From a virus, in IMG/VR virus record IMGVR_UViG_3300036768_000229, positions 1 through 40,340 of that record: 40,340 nt of DNA; one strand, written 5' to 3'. Below, piece after piece: positions 8,924-16,294 of this stretch. Below the pieces are notes generated by a model, which was given only the letters and a program-made list of their open reading frames with translations, was not told the origin of the DNA and ran no database searches. Both the position numbers and the translations under genes were made by a program. Every line of letters begins with the position of its first letter. The first letter of the stretch is position 1.

Positions 8924-8945
8924 AGGGACCTCTTACGAGGTCCCT
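8924..8945 (-). terminator. Hairpin after the major capsid gene
   Basis: A perfect 9-bp stem, AGGGACCTC with GAGGTCCCT, closes a 4-nt loop. On the coding (minus) strand it lies 7 nt after the capsid stop and is followed by TTTCATCC, a short T tract, then the connector ATG at 8915. It probably acts as a partial intrinsic terminator or an mRNA-stabilising 3' structure that keeps capsid mRNA above that of the following genes. The short T tract suggests leaky termination. Confidence 0.6.
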
Positions 8946-8951
8946 CCTAGT

Positions 8952-10457
8952 TTAGTGCGCAGCGATATTCGTCAAGATACCGATCGAAGGCGGGAAGTAG
9001 TGAACCAGGACTCCATCAGCATAAACTCCAGTCTCATACTGACGAGTGCGGAGAGGCCATTCCATCTGATAGTAATCTCGGCGAAGTTTTTTCTCAAAGA
9101 CGTTCGGAACGCCGTTAATCGGGTAGGGGAGAGTCTCTGTGTAAGCCATCAAAGTACCTGGAGGCATATTCGGATGAATTTCGATGGGAACTTCCACTGA
9201 GCCACCCATTGCAAAGCGATTGAGTAGAGACTTTACGCGAAGCCCAGTAGAGATATCTCCAGTCTGAACATAGTTGATCATCGCCTTACTTGTGGCTGAG
9301 AGAACGAGATTTGTGATAGTGTTGATCTCTTGAGCGTTACAGAAGATCTTTGAGGGAGACAAACGATAGTGTTCCCAGAAGTGAAGGAACATCTCGTTAA
9401 TCTCATTGATTCCACCAGCACCGTCACCCGTCAGGGTAGTTCCTACTCCAGGAGTACCAGTAGGAAGACTCTTGATGTAGGCATTGGAACCAGGAGCCCA
9501 AGCATGATAAAGCATCCCATCGTAGCCAAGCGTATTTTGACTTGAATCGCCAGTGATTGCCGTAACATTTTGAGTCCCGGTTACTAATGCAGGCAATTCA
9601 ACACTGTTGATGGTCGTAATTGCCTGAAGGACGACATCACCAGTTGCAGGACCTACGAACCAGGCATAAGCAACAGCCCCTGGAACAACTGAAGTTGATG
9701 CACGGATGATTGAGTCACCTCCATTAGAGATAGCCCCAGTTGTAGTGGCGTTAGACTTATTCGAAGACCCCGCATTGTAGGTAAAGGGAGCTCCGCCATC
9801 TGCCGGAGTTACAGAAACTGCTGTGGGAATCCCATTTGTCAGGCTCGAAGCCAAATAACCCATCAGAGTCAAAGCAACGACACGGACTGCATAGTTACCA
9901 TCAGCGATGGTTCCACCACCATTGATAACAGTGACAGTAGGAGCTGCTGGAGTCCCTAAAGGAACAGACAGGTTGGAACCAAGATCCTGAAGCTCTTCTT
10001 CAATCATCGTAGCCCAAAGCAGCCTTTGTGCAGTAGTGGCCCGAACATCCTCAAAGTTGACAGCAGCAACCTCAGCCTCGAAAGTCACAGAGTCTTCTAA
10101 ACCATAAGACTTATAAGAGGCTGAGCGGTCTACGACACTGGTACTGACGAATCCATTGCGTTTACCTTCAGGGACAAATCCACGAAGTGCTGCTGTATTA
10201 ATTCCAGTAACAGCTTTCCAATTCGTGGCAGTTCCTCCGCCGCCACTTACACGTGGAATTACGTTGCGGAGAGGCGTCAAAACAGGAAAGAGTTGTTTAG
10301 CAGGAGCCTGGAGATCATACCAGACTAACCCCGTAGCCTGAGTAATTCCAGCTTTTGCCAGGACTTCTCCACGCTGTGCAGCAGTGCCGAGAGTCGCTTT
10401 TCGGAAATCTTCCTTAAGACTCTCAGTCATCTGCGAAAGTGAAAAGAGTTGGTTCAT
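8952..10457 (-). CDS. Major capsid protein, HK97-fold, with Ig-like insertion
   Basis: This 501-aa protein follows the scaffold candidate and has an AAGGAG ribosome site nine bases before its ATG. Residues 1-165 (ATGLVWYDLQAPAKQLFPVL near 41, then a glycine-rich loop and EGKRNGFVS) and 305-501 (EINEMFLHFWEHYRLSPSKI, then a C-terminal EKKLRRDYYQMEWPLRTRQY) read as the two parts of a capsid shell protein. Between them, about 168-300, is a Pro/Thr/Gly-rich beta segment beginning PAAPTVTVINGGGT with DGNYAVRVVAL, like an Ig or FN3 domain. The insertion could be displayed on the capsid surface. It starts by ATGA overlap with the upstream gene. Confidence 0.85.
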   Translation of the reverse strand: MNQLFSLSQMTESLKEDFRKATLGTAAQRGEVLAKAGITQATGLVWYDLQAPAKQLFPVLTPLRNVIPRVSGGGGTATNWKAVTGINTAALRGFVPEGKRNGFVSTSVVDRSASYKSYGLEDSVTFEAEVAAVNFEDVRATTAQRLLWATMIEEELQDLGSNLSVPLGTPAAPTVTVINGGGTIADGNYAVRVVALTLMGYLASSLTNGIPTAVSVTPADGGAPFTYNAGSSNKSNATTTGAISNGGDSIIRASTSVVPGAVAYAWFVGPATGDVVLQAITTINSVELPALVTGTQNVTAITGDSSQNTLGYDGMLYHAWAPGSNAYIKSLPTGTPGVGTTLTGDGAGGINEINEMFLHFWEHYRLSPSKIFCNAQEINTITNLVLSATSKAMINYVQTGDISTGLRVKSLLNRFAMGGSVEVPIEIHPNMPPGTLMAYTETLPYPINGVPNVFEKKLRRDYYQMEWPLRTRQYETGVYADGVLVHYFPPSIGILTNIAAH

Positions 10458-11080
10458 GTCGTTTTACTCCTTGATTGAATGAGCTTGATATCCAGTTGAG
10501 CTAGTTGATTACGCAACTGTTGTAGAACAACCGGATCTTTTGTCTCACTGATCATTTTCTTCAGAAGATCTGCCTGCTGTTGAGCCTGTATCTCAGGAGC
10601 TCCGATGGGACCGAGTTCCCGAAGGACAGGTCCAGCTGAAATCTTCGAGATTTGTTCAGCGAGTTGTTCAACTGCGAGAGCGATCTTGGCGATGTCTGAG
10701 ATCGCCGTCTTATAGAGATTCGGCGCCACATTCTTTACCATGCCCTCGGTTTTCTCAACGAGGCCGAGTTCTTCAAGAAGATCCATAACGATTTTCTTTG
10801 TCCTTTGGTCTGCATCAGACTGCTCTGCATCAGAGTCTATAGGAACCTTATCGTCCTTCTCTTCTTCAGGAACTTCTTCCTCGGTTGATTCTTCTTTAGA
10901 ATTCTCATCCTGAGGGAAAGCCTTTTTGAGATCAGCTTCGGTTCTTAATAGGATGAGATCTTCTCCAGGCTTCTTGGCGAGTTCATAAACTTTTCGAAGA
11001 GCCTCAGCCAGTTCAGGATTAGTTGCTGAGACTTTCTTGATTGAGTCTACGAAACGTGTTCGAATTTTTACTTTAGACAT
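10454..11080 (-). CDS. Capsid scaffold protein candidate
   Basis: A 208-aa, highly charged, helical protein between the prohead protease and the major capsid gene, the usual place of a scaffold. It has a basic N-terminus (MSKVKIRTRFVDSIKKVS), an acidic central stretch (about 55-90, rich in Glu, Asp and Ser) and a helical C-terminal half rich in Gln and Leu. Many scaffolds have an acidic low-complexity part and a coiled coil. The ribosome site is GAGAGG five bases from the ATG. No homologous family can be named from the sequence alone. Confidence 0.6.
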   Translation of the reverse strand: MSKVKIRTRFVDSIKKVSATNPELAEALRKVYELAKKPGEDLILLRTEADLKKAFPQDENSKEESTEEEVPEEEKDDKVPIDSDAEQSDADQRTKKIVMDLLEELGLVEKTEGMVKNVAPNLYKTAISDIAKIALAVEQLAEQISKISAGPVLRELGPIGAPEIQAQQQADLLKKMISETKDPVVLQQLRNQLAQLDIKLIQSRSKTT

Positions 11081-11082
11081 TT

Positions 11083-12135
11083 TTACCTCTCTATGATGTC
11101 AATTACGTATCTTGATCCATCGGGATATTGAATTTCGATCCCAGGATCATTCGTTAAATAACCAGCTTCTCGAGAACTACGAATCTTAAGACCTTTAGAC
11201 CATTTACCCTCCTTGAGAAAATGAAGGAGTTCGTTTTCTACATCACGTGGACTGATGGTACCCCTTGATGAAGTAGTCTCTCTGACAGTAAATTGGAATT
11301 CTGTGTTAGTCTCTGGATTCCGATAAACTACTCCTCGGTCATTTGTTAAATAACCACCCTCTTCATAACTTATAACATCGCCTTGAAGATTGGGCCCCTC
11401 ATCAGTAGGATCATCAAAGTAAGAGAGCATCATCTCTTCGAAGTCATCTCCAGAAGTTGGCTCATCAAAATCATCTTTCAGAGTAGGTTCATCAAAATCT
11501 TCATCGGACTCATCAAAGTCATCTTCTTCACCCCCATGAACCGATTGGGGGCTTCCACTGGGATGATTTCCAGGGCCTAAGTGTTTTTGAAGACTTAAAT
11601 TTTCAGTATCTTTAGTACCAAGATCCTCTGAATTTTCCTGATTATATTTTTCCAGAGGAATACTTACTCCATCTGCTTTTACAAGAGTAATCACTGAATC
11701 AGGATTCTGGGGATAATCTGCTAAAGAAATCTCTGAAGGAATAGCCTCGTATCTTCGATAAGGACCATCAGCCCAAGTCTTTCCGTAGGTTCCTCCGATC
11801 GAATAGCCTGTATAAACTCCCTTAAGGACCTTCTTCCATTCTTGATCATCAACCACTTCAGACGTAACAATGATAAGTTTATTAAGATCGTCAAATTGAA
11901 TATCACGAATTTTCCCTGCAGCAATATTCGAATGCATTGAACGAAGATTCCCGTAAGATTTTCCGCCAGACTTCTCAAAGATAGTCTGAGACCACTTTAT
12001 GAAATGAGGCTTTGAAGCTTCATAATCCATGATCTCATAAGAAGAATCAGGTGTCTCACTCGTAGCAACTCCCGTAATCAATCGACGACTTTCATCTATT
12101 TTCTGAAGATCAACATGGAATTGAAATTTTTTCAT
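11083..12135 (-). CDS. Prohead protease, S78-like, with C-terminal extension
   Basis: A 350-aa protein. Residues 1-155 resemble the S78/XkdF-type prohead protease: ITGVATSETPD near 20, the likely catalytic His68 in NLRSMHSN, AAGKI, the likely Ser112 in VYTGYSIGG, and EISLADYPQNP near 135. The remainder is unusual. Residues 184-201 carry an HLGPGNHP-type motif shared with the MuF-like protein. Residues 205-240 are acidic DFDE repeats. Two copies of GYLTND (261 and 325) follow, in a pair of related C-terminal segments. The protease would cut scaffold and capsid during maturation, and the tail could be a cargo or an autoprocessed scaffold part. The protease call is by motif; the tail function is unknown. 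Confidence 0.75.
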   Translation of the reverse strand: MKKFQFHVDLQKIDESRRLITGVATSETPDSSYEIMDYEASKPHFIKWSQTIFEKSGGKSYGNLRSMHSNIAAGKIRDIQFDDLNKLIIVTSEVVDDQEWKKVLKGVYTGYSIGGTYGKTWADGPYRRYEAIPSEISLADYPQNPDSVITLVKADGVSIPLEKYNQENSEDLGTKDTENLSLQKHLGPGNHPSGSPQSVHGGEEDDFDESDEDFDEPTLKDDFDEPTSGDDFEEMMLSYFDDPTDEGPNLQGDVISYEEGGYLTNDRGVVYRNPETNTEFQFTVRETTSSRGTISPRDVENELLHFLKEGKWSKGLKIRSSREAGYLTNDPGIEIQYPDGSRYVIDIIER

Positions 12136-12136
12136 C

Positions 12137-12724
12137 TTAGAGTTCCTGTTCTATAAAAGTATCAAATGTTTGATCTGCTACTTGATAAATCAGTGGTTCA
12201 ACTTTGATAAGAGCATCTTGAACTGTAATCCAGCCTCTTTCACCATGAAATCCTGCTTGAGAAAATCCCTGAACATAGTCTCCATATGAAGTAGGATTCG
12301 AAATTTCTCCAAGAACTTCAGTTCCGAAAATATAGACTTGAGTATTCCAATTCTTTCCAAGTTGTTCAGAAGTGGGTCGTAAAACATAACCTGCAATTTC
12401 ATATTGAGGAGTTGGAATAACTCCTCTACCTAAAGAACGCCCAATATTTTTTACAGTAATATGTTTTTTAAGAGTTGAATCACGCTTTACAGGCCTCCAT
12501 GAACCTTTACCTCTTTCATAATACGATATAAATTCTCCATCGGCATTTTTTCTCCCAGGCATATTTGCTTCAGTTGCTGGAGGATAAGGAGCAACTTCAT
12601 CATGAAGAATCGAGAGAGACTTCTCCATAAAAATTTGCAGATAAGGAACAACTAGCACAGGTGATCTATTGAGATGATCCAAGAACTTATCTAGAGATTC
12701 ACTCTCAAGAGATCTAATGGCCAT
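12137..12724 (-). CDS. Tail-completion (gp10-like) protein candidate
   Basis: A 195-aa protein (MAIRSLESESLDKFLDHLNR). It contains YPPATEANMPGRKN near 59 followed by YYERGKGSWRPVKRD, a pattern I associate with HK97 gp10-like head-tail joining or tail-completion proteins in which YPP and a GxGSW segment precede a beta region. Its location upstream of the protease, and not after the connector, is not the standard one, so the family call is tentative. It ends two bases before the protease start and sits 38 nt downstream of the 254-aa gene. Confidence 0.45.
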   Translation of the reverse strand: MAIRSLESESLDKFLDHLNRSPVLVVPYLQIFMEKSLSILHDEVAPYPPATEANMPGRKNADGEFISYYERGKGSWRPVKRDSTLKKHITVKNIGRSLGRGVIPTPQYEIAGYVLRPTSEQLGKNWNTQVYIFGTEVLGEISNPTSYGDYVQGFSQAGFHGERGWITVQDALIKVEPLIYQVADQTFDTFIEQEL

Positions 12725-12762
12725 ATTTATCTACAAGTCCTTCTGTGAGCATTATAAGACGT

Positions 12763-13527
12763 CTATTCCACTATACAGAATCGAGCCAGATATAATGGAC
12801 CATAATTCGAAGACCAATAATCGGGGGACCAAACTGGGTGATAAATTACACCTCGAGGGCTCTTATTGATCCTATTGTTCCCAAAGGCTTCAGTGGCTTG
12901 TTGAAGGTATGCATTTTCCAGAAGCCACTCTACAGGATATTTCGAGAGATCCATCATCTCAGGTCTAAACCCATCTACTTCGAGAAATTCGACTTCTTCA
13001 GTGACCCATCTATCACCATCTAGATATTGGGTCAAGAATCTCTTAATCTTCAAAGATCCATCATCATTTGTTTTGACACGAATCTTCGAATGACCAAAAA
13101 CCATTGTTCCAAAACGAAATTGAATCCAGTTTTGATTCCACTTACCACCAATTGTCCAGTAAGGCCTCGAAGGCGGATTATTCGTAGCATCACCAATCAA
13201 CCAGTTCATTTTCTGATCTAAAGTAAATCCCCACTGTTTCTGATCATCTGGTTGAATAGACATTAGATAGTTAAGACAATCACGATTCAGAGTCTGAAAT
13301 TTCGTTACAGCACCCCAGTTTGGTGAATGAACTCCTCCAGATCTTAGACCCTCAGATGCCCAAAAATCAACATGATCAAAGTTATCTTTTGTGATAGTCG
13401 TATCAAGACCCATTCTTCGAATCATGATGGGATCACCATAACCTCGAGTCTCGACTATTCTCGAATGATGATCTACATGGATCTGAATTCTAGAGATTTG
13501 CTTTGGTGAGTAAATCTGAATCTTCAC
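12763..13527 (-). CDS. Unknown 254-aa late protein
   Basis: I do not recognise this protein. It starts with GTG at 13527, overlapping the lysin stop as GTGA, with GAGG four bases upstream. The sequence is rich in Trp, Tyr and Asn (for example WSPDYWSSNYGPLYLARFC at the end), has no membrane segment, and reads like a beta-rich secreted or virion protein. The tight coupling to the lysin suggests a joint role, such as a wall-binding accessory or a virion-associated protein, but this is context only. Confidence 0.7.
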   Translation of the reverse strand: MKIQIYSPKQISRIQIHVDHHSRIVETRGYGDPIMIRRMGLDTTITKDNFDHVDFWASEGLRSGGVHSPNWGAVTKFQTLNRDCLNYLMSIQPDDQKQWGFTLDQKMNWLIGDATNNPPSRPYWTIGGKWNQNWIQFRFGTMVFGHSKIRVKTNDDGSLKIKRFLTQYLDGDRWVTEEVEFLEVDGFRPEMMDLSKYPVEWLLENAYLQQATEAFGNNRINKSPRGVIYHPVWSPDYWSSNYGPLYLARFCIVE

Positions 13528-15167
13528 TTGACCTCTATGATTCCAGAACCAGTAAGTCCATTATCATCTATAATCGTGACTGTCACAGAATATCCCTTCG
13601 GAGTTGGAACTTCAGGTTGAGAAATAACCTGATAATAGGCTCGCCCACCAAGAATATAGTTTAGGTAGGTTCCATCAGGTAGTTTGAACCACTGATCCTG
13701 AGGAATAGATTTTCCAGGAACAATCTCAACAAATTCGATCGTCGAATATGCTGGAATGCGTTTTTGAGTATCATTTCCTGAAAGAACCTCGGGTGAAGAA
13801 CGTACTGTACCTATCTTTCCAAGAATCTCTTTAGCCTTCCCTGTCGACATCGTATTATCTCCTTTCGTGTATGCTAGAATAGTCATAACAACTGAACGTT
13901 CAATACCATCACTAGGATGATTCTGAACAACACCATTGAGTACCTCAACTGAAGATCCTCCGCTATCATGATCAAAAGCTGTAACGCATTCGAACTCTCG
14001 AAGTACTTTATAAACTTCTAAGAGTGTCATCCCCCGATTCGAAGAACTTCGACCATCACAAGTAAAACACATGACATTTCCGTGTGAATCAAGACCTTTG
14101 GCACTTCGAGGATGTAACTCCGTAACATATTCATCATCTCCATAATTAAGAGGAAAAGATCCATTTAACATAATGTATCTAAATCCACTAAAAACCTGAG
14201 TTCCAGTAGAGCCCTCATGAAAAATTTTAGCCCCTTGAAGATCGAAAGAAGGCTTAGACGTCTTTCTAGGTACAATAACCTTTCCATTGCTGATTGCTAA
14301 ATCTAGAGGCTTATGTGGAGGAGGAAGTCTAGTATCCCACCCATCACCGTTCCAGGCCATTTGAGCATTTCGTTCTTGACTAACACGAGAGGGCTTTGCT
14401 AGATTTTCGAAACAGAGAACCTCAAAACGAACTTGAGCCGGATCCAAGATAGTCAGATAAAAATTGGAACCATAACGACGACCAGTAATTCTTTTGACTC
14501 CGGGAAAGGGAAATGTAATGGAATCCTGAGTTGTTTCACCGAGATAAGTCAACAGATCAGGATGAATCCAATTAAGATCCACTCTTTCTTTGATACCCTT
14601 GAGTAAACCTTGATCAGTATACTGCCAGAGCCAGACTGGGCCATATTTCGTTTGATCTGGAATATATGATGAGTGAACTTCTGTATAAAGATCCGGATTG
14701 GCTGGATAACCTGCTGTCCAGATCGGGAATCTTTTGAAAAAAGCCTTCTGATCTGTCGTCATTGGAATCGGATCAAGGATCCTCTTTGATGAATAGATCA
14801 TGATCAAATTTCGAGGATATTGTCTTTCGACTTCAATCAACCAGGCTTGAAGCTGATCTGCAGACTCACCGCCTTCTTCAACATCAAGAACTAATATCGT
14901 CTGATCATCAACGTGAAGACGAATCGTTTCACAGAAGAACTTAGCTTGATCAAGCCCCTTATAGAGTTTTCGATGAAAGTGATAACATCCACGATGGATT
15001 TTATTCTTCTTGAGATCACCCATGTATTTCGTGAAAGTTGAATCCACGAATGTCAGACCCTCTGTAGCTTTTGTTAGAACTAGAATCGGCTGAGGCTCAA
15101 CGAGAGCAAAATCTGGGATAGTCTCCCAATGGCTTACGTCAATAACTACGGGTTGTTTAATGATCAT
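13524..15167 (-). CDS. Two-domain lysin: GH25 muramidase + phosphodiester glycosidase + SH3-like
   Basis: A 547-aa protein with no signal peptide. Residues 4-205 form a GH25 muramidase: VVIDVSHWE with Asp10, KATEGLTF near 33, CYHFHRK near 61, LDVEE with Asp95 and Glu97, then WTAGYP and WLWQYTDQG. Residues about 222-435 match the NAGPA-type phosphodiester glycosidase fold: VMCFTCDGR with DGR at 371, GMTLLEV, DHDSGGSS at 399 (usually LDGGGSS) and NHPSDGIERSV near 416. Residues about 450-515 look like a bacterial SH3 wall-binding domain. It would cut glycan strands and perhaps wall-polymer phosphodiester bonds. It overlaps the MuF-like gene and sits among head genes, so a virion-associated role is possible. 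Confidence 0.8.
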   Translation of the reverse strand: MIIKQPVVIDVSHWETIPDFALVEPQPILVLTKATEGLTFVDSTFTKYMGDLKKNKIHRGCYHFHRKLYKGLDQAKFFCETIRLHVDDQTILVLDVEEGGESADQLQAWLIEVERQYPRNLIMIYSSKRILDPIPMTTDQKAFFKRFPIWTAGYPANPDLYTEVHSSYIPDQTKYGPVWLWQYTDQGLLKGIKERVDLNWIHPDLLTYLGETTQDSITFPFPGVKRITGRRYGSNFYLTILDPAQVRFEVLCFENLAKPSRVSQERNAQMAWNGDGWDTRLPPPHKPLDLAISNGKVIVPRKTSKPSFDLQGAKIFHEGSTGTQVFSGFRYIMLNGSFPLNYGDDEYVTELHPRSAKGLDSHGNVMCFTCDGRSSSNRGMTLLEVYKVLREFECVTAFDHDSGGSSVEVLNGVVQNHPSDGIERSVVMTILAYTKGDNTMSTGKAKEILGKIGTVRSSPEVLSGNDTQKRIPAYSTIEFVEIVPGKSIPQDQWFKLPDGTYLNYILGGRAYYQVISQPEVPTPKGYSVTVTIIDDNGLTGSGIIEVK

Positions 15168-16294
15168 AATGTTGTCTCCACTTGAGATTCACTGATTGGA
15201 TCATCAATGAAGACGCGGGTCCCAGCAGGCATTCCACGCTTCTTAAGAAGATCCAGTGCACTATAGATATTACGATAGGCCCGTTCATTGGCCTTTTCAC
15301 GATCGGGATCTCCCATGACATCGACTGCAGCATAAAGTGTTGAAACTTTGATTCCATCATCAGTTACATAAAATCGGATCCAGGAATCTACAGTATCATT
15401 TGGATCCACTTTTTCAACAAGTTTTGAGTGAAGCATATATCCTGCTGAAGCAATGATTCTCTTTTTACCCCGAAGATCAACCATAAAAGTAGAATCAGTT
15501 CCTAAATCTAGAATCGCACCAGCATTATCGAAAACTTCAAAGACTTCAGTAGGCTTAAGAAAGTCTCCAAAACTAGCTGTGGTTCTTCCAAGACTTTTCC
15601 ATTTACCGTGTATAGATTGAGGAGTCCCATTGGGATGATTCCCGGGACCCAGATGTTTTCGAAAATGCGAATCATTAGTTCTGGGAAGATGTTTAGTGAG
15701 ATTTACTACTGGAGTTACCCAACAGCGATCTCCAACATGAGCATCTGGGGGTTTGATGATGGGTTCACCCTTCTTATTGTAGCCGAAGGGCTCTCCGATT
15801 CGAACGATCTTTCCATCCAGAGGAGCACAAATCTCACAGACACCTCTTCTTTTACCTTCAATAACCATCTCATCACGATTAGTATTCCATCGCCAGTATT
15901 CGACCCCATTTGAAGTAAACTGTTCTTGAGCAGCTGAAGCAAAAGCACGTGTTGTTTCGGTTACAGCAATTCTAGAGGCTCTATCACGATCAAAGAGTTT
16001 TAAGAGAGAAGAATGAAGATCGCCCATGTCCTGTGTAGGAGAAGCAATCCAATCAGCAATGATCTGACCCACACCTTCAATTGTAGTCTCCATCAACTGA
16101 GAGAGTAAAGTATCTGTGTGCTCGTTAGCCCAACGAATCGCAGACTCATTGGCTTTCTCCCAGCTAAGAGTAACTCCGATATCTGCACTCGATAGAAGAG
16201 CTCCCGCAAGATAGATAGCTTGAAGTTTAGGCTTGATAACTGCCAACAGTATTCGAGATTCATTTTGCCAAAAGTTTTCAGAAAGAGTGTTCAT
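15164..16294 (-). CDS. MuF-like minor head protein with C-terminal extension
   Basis: A 376-aa protein directly after the portal, coupled by ATGA. Residues about 100-200 fit the Mu gpF-type domain: RASRIAVTETTRAFASAAQE, WNTNRDE, CEICAPLDGKIV with Cys153 and Cys156, and PPDAHVGDRCW with His186 and Cys191, a likely zinc site. Residues 213-230 hold an HLGPGNHP-type motif also found in the protease. The C-terminal 145 residues are a separate domain that I cannot assign (FMVDLRGKKRIIA near 268, then RVFIDDPISES at the end). In other phages the region after MuF often carries effector or enzymatic domains. Inside the capsid it may be injected. Confidence 0.8.
   Translation of the reverse strand: MNTLSENFWQNESRILLAVIKPKLQAIYLAGALLSSADIGVTLSWEKANESAIRWANEHTDTLLSQLMETTIEGVGQIIADWIASPTQDMGDLHSSLLKLFDRDRASRIAVTETTRAFASAAQEQFTSNGVEYWRWNTNRDEMVIEGKRRGVCEICAPLDGKIVRIGEPFGYNKKGEPIIKPPDAHVGDRCWVTPVVNLTKHLPRTNDSHFRKHLGPGNHPNGTPQSIHGKWKSLGRTTASFGDFLKPTEVFEVFDNAGAILDLGTDSTFMVDLRGKKRIIASAGYMLHSKLVEKVDPNDTVDSWIRFYVTDDGIKVSTLYAAVDVMGDPDREKANERAYRNIYSALDLLKKRGMPAGTRVFIDDPISESQVETTL

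Noticed and set aside
11383-11580. Plus-strand frame and acidic repeats as a repeat array
   Set aside because: The repeats code for DFDE units in the protease tail and are degenerate at DNA level; no CRISPR-like regular spacing.
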